64,000 nucleotides of DNA. Origin: Pseudomonas sp. B20(2017). Lineage in GTDB: Bacteria > Pseudomonadota > Gammaproteobacteria > Pseudomonadales > Pseudomonadaceae. Of the stretch, positions 58,389-64,000 are shown one piece after another; the stretch's first letter is position 1; each line of letters opens with the position of its first letter. Both the position numbers and the translations under genes were made by a program. Below the pieces are notes generated by a model. The model saw only the letters and a program-made list of their open reading frames with translations, did no database searches and was not told the origin of the DNA. The DNA lies in assembly GCF_002113125.1 (NCBI RefSeq), contig NZ_NEJP01000006.1:62001-126000 (forward strand), read 5' to 3'.

Positions 58389-58585
58389 AGGCACCTCCTG
58401 TCTTCTAACGAACCTTTCCACCTTACACCCGCAACGCACTGCGGTGCCGACCGGACGTCGCACCGAGGCCGCGTCAACTCTCCGGCACTTTTTCGCCCTC
58501 CAGGCACTCAGAAGCTCTAAACCGGCAGCGGCCCAAATATTGCTAATTCATGACAGTTTTATGACAAACGGCAATCGGGTAACAC

Positions 58586-58948
58586 ATGAAAGTACGAGCC
58601 ACCGTCATCTGCGAGCAGGATCGACACATTCTCCTGGTGCGCAAACCCAAGTGCCGCTGGACGCTTCCGGGGGGCACCGTCGAACCGGGCGAAACCCGCG
58701 CGCAAGCCGCCGCCCGTGAGCTCCAGGAAGAAACCGGGCTGGACAGCGATGACATGCTTTATCTGATGGAATTACAAACCGGCAGCACCCGCCACCATGT
58801 GTACGAGGCGTCGGTGCTGAATATTGACCAGGTGCGCCCGCTGAATGAAATCGTCGACTGCCTCTGGCATCCGCTGGATGCAGTGCAGAATCTGAACGTC
58901 AGTGACGCCACGCTGAGCATTGTCCGCGCCTTTCAGCGACGCCTTTGA
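58586..58948 (+). CDS. Nudix hydrolase (120 aa)
   Basis: The complete Nudix box, [21 protein letters not shown] plus TG, is at residues 29-51 with the REL-x-EE metal ligands intact. The short size fits a MutT-like nucleoside diphosphate-X hydrolase; the substrate is not predictable. The Shine-Dalgarno is weak (CGGGTAACAC). It sits between small-protein genes and is not obviously in an operon. The 197 bp upstream hold no other gene. Confidence 0.9.
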   Translation: MKVRATVICEQDRHILLVRKPKCRWTLPGGTVEPGETRAQAAARELQEETGLDSDDMLYLMELQTGSTRHHVYEASVLNIDQVRPLNEIVDCLWHPLDAVQNLNVSDATLSIVRAFQRRL

Positions 58949-58951
58949 CCC

Positions 58952-59194
58952 TCAGCCGGCGAACGCCCGGCGCCCGGCATTCATTTCCGTGCGCAGCTCA
59001 CCAATGAAATTGGAGATGTCACGAATGGTGACCAGATGCTCCGGAGAAACTCCATTGAGCAACAGGTCAACACGCCCGCTGCCGGGTTCGTAAACCTTGA
59101 TCTGCAAGAGCCCCTGCGCCGTTTCGGTGCAATCGCAATACAACGGCGAAAAGCCGGATTCGACGATGCGGCAAATGTCGGCAATGGCAATCAT
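58952..59194 (-). CDS. DUF1652 family protein (80 aa)
   Basis: The sequence IAIADICRIVESGFSPLYCDCTETAQGLLQIKVYEPGSGRVDLLLNGV matches the DUF1652 pattern, a small family largely restricted to Pseudomonas. The function is unknown. The ATG at 59194 has GAGG 9 bases upstream. It converges with the Nudix gene, 3 bp between stops. The 122 bp before the next gene show no feature. Confidence 0.82.
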   Translation of the reverse strand: MIAIADICRIVESGFSPLYCDCTETAQGLLQIKVYEPGSGRVDLLLNGVSPEHLVTIRDISNFIGELRTEMNAGRRAFAG

Positions 59195-59316
59195 GGGGGC
59201 ACGCCTCACAGGCGCTGGCTTGGGCGACCCGTTGAGCATAGATGAGCTTTTACCGCATTGCTCCCGCCGCCCGCTGCAAAATTTGCCAACCGCTTCACAT
59301 CTTCAAATCGCCGCTC

Positions 59317-60216
59317 TCAATGGGCGTTGTGATCCCAGATCCAGTTCCAGATGCCCGGCAGATTTACCGGTTTAGACGACTCGCCCACCGTACGCGCCAG
59401 CGCGGCTTTTTCCAGCGCCGCGCGATCGTCATAGAACGGTTTGTCTGCCAGTCGCACACCGGTGGCGGCGGCGCTATCAAGCAGAATCTGCAGGTACTCG
59501 CGGGCGTGACGGGCGGTGTAGCGATTGAGATCGTGGAAGGTCACCACCACCGGAATTACCCCGTCCACTGTTGGCAATTCGCCAAGGGCAATCCGTTCCC
59601 GGACTTCCGACAATTGACGCAGCATGTTCGCCCGCCGCCGGGGGCTGGCGTTGAAGCCCCAGATCTTGCCATCGTTGGCGCTCAGGTCGGTCAGCAACAC
59701 CTGCATGTAGTGCTGCTGATAGGCGGCGAAGGTGCGTTTGTCGTAGTTCCAGAACGGCGGGCGCAGCAACGTTGGCGGCTCGCCGGTAATCGCCGCGATG
59801 TCCGCCGAGCCGTTGGTCAATGAGGTTTCGAGCTCATCCGGGTCGAGCAATCGATGATTGGTGTGCCAATGGGTGGCGGTGTGAAAGCCCAGAATGTGCC
59901 CCTCAGCGTGCTCGCGGCGCATGACTCGCCGGCCGATCTCGCTGTTGCCCGCTCGCGGTGCGCGGGTCTGGACGAAAAACACCGCTTTGATCCCCGGTTG
60001 CAGCGGGTTTTCCTTTAGGCTGTCGAGCACGGTATCGGTGGGGTTGAAAAAGCTGGAGGCGCTGGGGCCGTCATCGAAGGTCAACAGAAACCGTACAGGC
60101 GCTTGGGCCTTGAGCCGGGTCTCGGTCTGCGCGGTCATTTCGATGGGAGCGGCGATGCACCCGGCCAACCCGACGGCCACCGCCATCGCGCAGAAAAGCT
60201 TGAACCACTGTGTCAT
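59317..60216 (-). CDS. Polysaccharide deacetylase family lipoprotein (299 aa)
   Basis: A lipoprotein signal (MTQWFKLFCAMAVAVGLAGC, Cys20) precedes a NodB-homology domain: FLLTFDDGPSAS (catalytic Asp and metal Asp), GFHTATHWHTNH (metal His pair), LLRPPFWNYD and VTFHDLN (late motif). It removes acetyl groups from a polysaccharide or peptidoglycan-like polymer in the periplasm. The domain is interrupted by a longer insert than in NodB (about 60-90). AAGGCAAAAC precedes the ATG. No polysaccharide genes adjoin it. Confidence 0.88.
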   Translation of the reverse strand: MTQWFKLFCAMAVAVGLAGCIAAPIEMTAQTETRLKAQAPVRFLLTFDDGPSASSFFNPTDTVLDSLKENPLQPGIKAVFFVQTRAPRAGNSEIGRRVMRREHAEGHILGFHTATHWHTNHRLLDPDELETSLTNGSADIAAITGEPPTLLRPPFWNYDKRTFAAYQQHYMQVLLTDLSANDGKIWGFNASPRRRANMLRQLSEVRERIALGELPTVDGVIPVVVTFHDLNRYTARHAREYLQILLDSAAATGVRLADKPFYDDRAALEKAALARTVGESSKPVNLPGIWNWIWDHNAH

Positions 60217-60350
60217 GTTTTGCCTTGAGCCCGACCGTTGCGGTCATGTTGTCGATTGGCAAAACTCCTTCGCCGCTGCTGCCTCCCTGCGACCCATCGA
60301 GATGGGCCGAGGTTGGATAAAGATACACAGGGTTTGGTTCCGGCGCTCGC

Positions 60351-61298
60351 TCAGCGTGCCAATGCCTGTTGAAACGAGCTGTCGATGATCCCTGCCGTGG
60401 CCAGCGGTGCCGGCAGAGCCTTGACCTTGAACAGGAAGTCGGCGGTGCTTTGCAGATCGGCGGCGGCCTGCTGATCCACCGGGCCGATCGTCATGTGCGC
60501 CTGGCGTAACCAGTGTCGCGAGACTTGCTGATCGAGGTTGGCTTTCTTCGCCCACAAGTCAGCGTATTCGTCGGTGTGGCTGTCGACCCAGGCCCGGGCC
60601 TGCTTCAGGCGCCCGAGAAAATCGGCGATCGCTTCACGCTTGCTGTCGATGGAAGGCGCGGATGCGGCGATGGCGCTCAAGCCCGGCATCAGGTTTTTTG
60701 CGGTGAGAATCGGTCGTGCACCGGAGAAAACGATCTGCTGGGAAATGTAAGGTTCCCAGACCGGGAACGCGTCGATGCTGCCTTGCGGTAGCGCCGCCGC
60801 CGCATCAATCGGCATCAGCTTGACGAAGTCGACGTAATTATCCGGCAAACCGCCCTGCTCCAGCGCCCGCAAGGTCAATTGCTGACTCCAGGCACCTGGC
60901 CAATAGGCGACTTTTTTGCCCTTCAGGTCCTCGATGGTTTTCACCGGAGAATCCTTGGGCACCAACAGGGCGATGGTGTCCGGGTTCTGCCGCGAAACAC
61001 CGATCAACTTCACCGGCGCCTGCTTGGCGGCCAGAAACAGAAATCCCGAATCCCCCAGAAAACCCAGATCCAGTGAACCGGTCTGCAACGCCTCGGCCAA
61101 TGGCGCGGCGGCCTGGAAGTGTTTCCAGTCAACCGTGTAAGGCGCGTCCTTCAGTACGCCGGACGCCTCTATGGACGCGCGGATGTTGTAGTAATTCTGG
61201 TCGCCGACGTGCAGGACCAAAGGTTCGGCAGCGTAGGTCAATGGCGTGGCAAACAGTGCGCTGGTCAACGCGGCGCGTAGGAAACGTGAGAGCTTCAT
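60351..61298 (-). CDS. ABC transporter substrate-binding protein, sulfonate/taurine type (315 aa)
   Basis: A signal peptide (FLRAALTSALFATPLTYA) is followed by an SsuA/TauA-like domain: LVLHVGDQNYYN, AAPLAEALQTGSLDLGFLGDSGFLFLAAKQAPVKLI, IEDLKGKKVAYWPGAWSQ and LMPIDAAAALPQGSIDAFPVWEPYI. It binds an alkanesulfonate, taurine or related anion in the periplasm. It is divergent from a second substrate-binding gene and the permease, and may be a second receptor for the same system. AGGACTCGCC precedes the ATG. Confidence 0.87.
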   Translation of the reverse strand: MKLSRFLRAALTSALFATPLTYAAEPLVLHVGDQNYYNIRASIEASGVLKDAPYTVDWKHFQAAAPLAEALQTGSLDLGFLGDSGFLFLAAKQAPVKLIGVSRQNPDTIALLVPKDSPVKTIEDLKGKKVAYWPGAWSQQLTLRALEQGGLPDNYVDFVKLMPIDAAAALPQGSIDAFPVWEPYISQQIVFSGARPILTAKNLMPGLSAIAASAPSIDSKREAIADFLGRLKQARAWVDSHTDEYADLWAKKANLDQQVSRHWLRQAHMTIGPVDQQAAADLQSTADFLFKVKALPAPLATAGIIDSSFQQALAR

Positions 61299-61343
61299 GG
61301 CGAGTCCTGCAGATAGGATTTTTATAGACCATAACGCTCTTAC

Positions 61344-61366
61344 AAATCGAGTTTGAAATTCGATTT
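61344..61366. promoter_or_regulatory. Inverted repeat AAATCGA-N9-TCGATTT
   Basis: A perfect 7-9-7 dyad lies 46 bp upstream of the minus-strand binding-protein gene, in the divergent 292-bp sulfonate region. It could be an operator for a sulfur regulator such as CysB or SfnR-type proteins. Confidence 0.45.
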
Positions 61367-61496
61367 GCGCATAAGCTCAGCACCTTCCCGCCTCACTGTT
61401 GGCCGAGCAACAGTGGCGCGTCACAGTGTTTTCCCTGCAACACTTCCAACCTGCAAAACCGGCGTCAGCCCCCGTAAATACGGGACAGGGCGCACA

Positions 61497-61512
61497 TGGC
61501 ACAGAGCCTGCA
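61497..61512 (+). promoter_or_regulatory. Candidate sigma-54 promoter TGGCAC-N5-CTGCA
   Basis: TGGCAC (61497-61502), five bases, then CTGCA (61508-61512) matches the -24/-12 consensus TGGCAC-N5-TTGCA at every position but one, with the GG and GC doublets correctly spaced. It points towards the binding-protein and permease genes, start 79 bp downstream. Sigma-54 control of sulfonate genes through SfnR-type activators is known in Pseudomonas. Confidence 0.55.
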
Positions 61513-61590
61513 ATATTCCATTCATGCAGGAAGCATTCGATAAAAATATCTTTTGGACATAAGAACCTGTTGCCGTGCCGGAGCGTGCCC

Positions 61591-62577
61591 ATGAAATCCC
61601 TCTTACCCTTTTCCCGCGTCAAAACGCTGCTCGCGGCCTGCGCAGTAGCCCTGAGTCTGCAACCGCTCACCCACGCCGCCGAAGCACCGCCGGCCGAGGT
61701 GCATCTGGATTACGCCTATTACTCGCCGGTCAGCCTGGCGCTCAAACACCTGGGCTACCTGGAGAAAGCCCTGCCCCAGAGCAAAGTCAGCTGGGTGTTG
61801 AGCCAGGGCAGCAACCGTTCGCTGGAATACCTCAACAGCGGCGGCGTGGACTTCGCCTCGTCGGCCAGCCTCGCTGCCGTGCTCAGCCGCGCCAATGGCA
61901 GCCCGATCAAATCGGTCTACGTCTACAGCCGCGCCGAGTGGACTGCGCTGGTGGTGCGCAAGGACTCGCCGATCCAGTCCGTCGCCGACCTCAAGGGCAA
62001 GAAAATCGCCGCCACCAAGGGCACCGATCCGTACCTGTTCACCCTGCGCACCCTGCAACAGGCCGGGCTGAAAAAGGACGACGTGGAACTGGTGCACTTG
62101 CAACACCCGGACGGCCGCACCGCGCTGGAGAAAGGCGATGTCGACGCCTGGGCCGGCCTCGATCCGCACATGGCCGCCAGTCAGGTGCAGGCCGGTTCGC
62201 GCCTGCTGTACCGCAATCGCGACTTCAACAGCTACGGCGTGGTCAGCGTCACCGAGCAATACGCAAAGGAGCACCCGCAAACCATCGACACCGTGATCAA
62301 GGCCTATGAGCAGGCCCGCGAATGGTCGGTGAAGAACCCGGACGAATTGGCAAAATTGCTCGCCAGCGAATCCGGCCTGCCACTGGACGTGGCCAAGCTG
62401 CAACTGTCGCGCACCGATCTGAGCAGCCCGCAACTGACCGCCAAGGACGTGCTGGCCTCGAAAGCCGCCGCGCCGATTCTGGTCTCCGAAGAACTGGTAC
62501 GCCGTGGGGTGAATGTCGATCAGGTTATCGATCAATTGATCGACACCGGTTTCCAGCAAGTCGCCACCGCCCAGTAA
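61591..62577 (+). CDS. Aliphatic sulfonate-type ABC substrate-binding protein (328 aa)
   Basis: A signal peptide (LLAACAVALSLQPLTHA|AEAPP) precedes an SsuA-like domain: VHLDYAYYSPVSLALKHLGYLEKALP, WVLSQGSNRSLEYLNSGGVDFASSASLA, VADLKGKKIAATKGTDPYLFTLRTL and LEKGDVDAWAGLDPHMA. It captures a sulfonate, or a related small anion, for the permease encoded 61 bp downstream. The ATG at 61591 is chosen to place the signal peptide at the N-terminus. Upstream are a candidate sigma-54 promoter and an AT-rich GATAAAAATATCTTTT stretch. Confidence 0.87.
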   Translation: MKSLLPFSRVKTLLAACAVALSLQPLTHAAEAPPAEVHLDYAYYSPVSLALKHLGYLEKALPQSKVSWVLSQGSNRSLEYLNSGGVDFASSASLAAVLSRANGSPIKSVYVYSRAEWTALVVRKDSPIQSVADLKGKKIAATKGTDPYLFTLRTLQQAGLKKDDVELVHLQHPDGRTALEKGDVDAWAGLDPHMAASQVQAGSRLLYRNRDFNSYGVVSVTEQYAKEHPQTIDTVIKAYEQAREWSVKNPDELAKLLASESGLPLDVAKLQLSRTDLSSPQLTAKDVLASKAAAPILVSEELVRRGVNVDQVIDQLIDTGFQQVATAQ

Positions 62578-62638
62578 CCGATCAGGCTCACAACAACTCC
62601 GCGCCCGTCGCGGATTTGTCGTGAGCGGAGACCTGCCC

Positions 62639-63478
62639 ATGAGCAACGACTTGCCCGCCCGCATCGCCTTGTCGGCACCACGGCGAAAACTCCTACTGCT
62701 GAATCCGCTCTGGCGTCGGCGCCTCAAAGGCCTGACCCTGCCATTGCTGATCGTGATCGCACTGGAATTTATCGTACGCATCGGCTGGCTGCCGTCCTAC
62801 CAGATACCCGCGCCAAGCGAGATCGCCCTGACCCTTACCGATTTGGCCGAAGGCGCCTTGTGGAAGCACATCGGCGCCAGCCTGATTCGCGTGCTGCTGG
62901 GGTTTGCCATCGGCGCGAGTCTGGCGCTGGTGTTTGCCGCGTGGGTCGGTCTGAGCCGCGAAGCCGAGGCTTATCTGGAACCGACCTTCGCCGCGCTGCG
63001 TTCGATTCCCAGCCTGGCCTGGGTGCCGCTGTTGCTGCTGTGGCTGGGGATCGACGAGACCTCGAAAATTGTCCTGATCGCCATCGGCGCGTTCTTCCCG
63101 GTGTACGTCAACGTGGTCGCGGCGATCCGCAACATCGACCGCAAACTGGTGGAAGTCGGGCATATCTACGGCTTCAGTGCGTTGCAACTGGTGCGACGTA
63201 TTCTGTTACCTGCGGCCCTGCCCGGCCTGTTCACGGGGTTGCGCAGCGGCATGAGTCTGTCATGGATGTTTCTTGTGGCGGCCGAACTGATCGCGGCGAC
63301 CAAAGGGCTGGGTTATTTGCTCAGTGACGGTCGCGAAACCTCGCGGCCGGACATCGTGCTGGCCGCGATTATCGTCCTGGCGCTGCTCGGCAAACTCAGC
63401 GACGGTTTGCTTGCGGTGCTGGAGCGTCGCTGGCTGGTCTGGCGCGACGCGTTCACCGGTCAGGGCAGCAAGGAGTGA
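62639..63478 (+). CDS. ABC transporter permease, SsuC/TauC type (279 aa)
   Basis: Six membrane segments with the cytoplasmic EAA loop EVGHIYGFSALQLVRRILLPAALPGLFTGLR, typical of BPD-type nitrate/sulfonate/taurine permeases. GGAG is 9 bases before the ATG at 62639; a GTG 6 codons earlier is possible but less well placed. The N-terminus (about 30 residues) is basic and cytoplasmic. The ATPase gene of the system is not seen downstream: the next gene is yedK, so the ATPase must be elsewhere or shared. Confidence 0.88.
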   Translation: MSNDLPARIALSAPRRKLLLLNPLWRRRLKGLTLPLLIVIALEFIVRIGWLPSYQIPAPSEIALTLTDLAEGALWKHIGASLIRVLLGFAIGASLALVFAAWVGLSREAEAYLEPTFAALRSIPSLAWVPLLLLWLGIDETSKIVLIAIGAFFPVYVNVVAAIRNIDRKLVEVGHIYGFSALQLVRRILLPAALPGLFTGLRSGMSLSWMFLVAAELIAATKGLGYLLSDGRETSRPDIVLAAIIVLALLGKLSDGLLAVLERRWLVWRDAFTGQGSKE

Positions 63479-63527
63479 ACCGTGCAACTAAGCTCAAATC
63501 TTCAGGCAGCTGCCGGAGGGTCGGCCG

Positions 63528-64000
63528 ATGTGCGGAAGACTGTCGCAATACCGGGGCATCCACGATTTCGTCGCGGTGCTGAGCATTCCCGATGCGTTGA
63601 TCAATCACGTCGGTGATGCCCCACTTTGCCATTACAACGCCGCCCCCACCACGTCGCTGGCAATCCTGCACCAGCACGACGAACGCATTTACGCCGACAA
63701 TCTGCGCTGGGGCTGGCGCCCGCACTGGGCCACGGACCGCGCTGCACCGATCAATGCCCGACTGGAAAAAGTCGCTCACAGCCCGTTTTTTCGCGCGATC
63801 TGGCGACGCCGATTGATCGTTCCGGTCGACAACTGGTTCGAGTGGGTCGACGCACCGGACAATAGCCGACAACCGTGGTTGATCCGTCGGACTGACGGAC
63901 AACCGGTTTTCTGCGCAGCAATCGGACAATTTCCTACACCTGATAATCAGGCCAGGGACGACGACGGATTTGTGATCATCACCGCCGACAGTGAAGGAGG
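63528..64000 (+). CDS. yedK: YedK/SRAP abasic-site peptidase family protein, 5' part
   Basis: Starts MCGRLSQY with the catalytic Cys2 exposed after Met removal, followed by HYNAAPTTSLAIL (conserved Asn), LRWGWRPHW, APINARLEKV (Arg) and WFEWV (Glu), all diagnostic of SRAP (YedK/HMCES). The Cys forms a covalent crosslink with abasic sites in single-stranded DNA and protects them during replication. The frame is open to the window end after 157 residues; the final GHRMP-type His motif lies beyond. GGAGGGTCGGCCG precedes the ATG. Confidence 0.88.
   Translation, partial: MCGRLSQYRGIHDFVAVLSIPDALINHVGDAPLCHYNAAPTTSLAILHQHDERIYADNLRWGWRPHWATDRAAPINARLEKVAHSPFFRAIWRRRLIVPVDNWFEWVDAPDNSRQPWLIRRTDGQPVFCAAIGQFPTPDNQARDDDGFVIITADSEG

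Noticed and set aside
1..64000. tRNA, rRNA, prophage or transposon genes
   Set aside because: No tRNA cloverleaf, rRNA segment, integrase, transposase or phage structural gene was recognised on either strand.

Overview
The window reads as a piece of chromosome from a Pseudomonas of the fluorescens group. The GC content is high, paired REP hairpins of the GTGGGAGCGGGCTTGC type occur seven times, and several proteins match Pseudomonas families closely: an EstF1-type arylesterase, YdiJ, PtrR/Sad, a DUF1652 protein and a YecR-like lipoprotein. I see no rRNA, tRNA, CRISPR array, transposase or phage structural gene. Species assignment is inference.

Layout. 0-3.6 kb: the 3' end of a gene with 39-bp in-frame repeats, two small lipoproteins, and a hybrid histidine kinase divergent from a LuxR-type response regulator. 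3.6-10.6 kb: a YfeH-like transporter with a divergent AraC regulator, an amidase, a DyP peroxidase, a TerC-family membrane protein and a polyamine-binding protein. 10.9-25.9 kb: a nitrogen/heterocycle-type catabolic region with two NCS1 permeases, a flavin reductase plus LLM monooxygenase, an arylesterase with an HxlR regulator, and a run of FAD monooxygenase, RidA protein, DUF1028 protein, M20 deacylase and permease. It ends with a GST, an HxlR regulator, an isochorismatase-fold hydrolase and a semialdehyde dehydrogenase. 14.3-15.0 kb is a small AT-richer islet of orphan genes.

26-35.5 kb: an M24 peptidase-fold protein, the ptrR/sad pair of putrescine-GABA catabolism, an SDR with its LysR regulator, an acyltransferase-like membrane protein and the large D-2-hydroxyglutarate dehydrogenase YdiJ. 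35.5-54.9 kb: sugar-acid and aldehyde catabolism in repeated modules of LysR regulator, MFS importer, dehydratase and aldehyde dehydrogenase: gudD plus MFS; a GMC oxidoreductase; a mandelate-racemase-family dehydratase, MFS, AldA-like dehydrogenase and porin; and a formaldehyde-activating-enzyme homologue, aldo/keto reductase and semialdehyde dehydrogenase. 55-59.3 kb: a type II NADH dehydrogenase-like protein opposite an Rrf2 regulator, then small conserved proteins and a Nudix hydrolase. 59.3-64 kb: a polysaccharide deacetylase, divergent sulfonate-type ABC transport genes with a candidate sigma-54 promoter, and the start of a yedK (SRAP) gene cut by the window edge.

How the genes fit together. 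Most of the window is accessory catabolism: importers and a porin deliver polyamines, heterocycles, sugar acids and sulfonates, and oxidoreductases and aldehyde dehydrogenases feed central metabolism. Many leaders carry A-rich AAnAAnAA/CA-type motifs close to the start codon, which is what Hfq/Crc catabolite repression targets look like in Pseudomonas. The most interesting unassigned systems are the 12-26 kb region, whose enzyme families parallel the Rut pyrimidine pathway without being its orthologues, and the fae-like operon at 52-55 kb.
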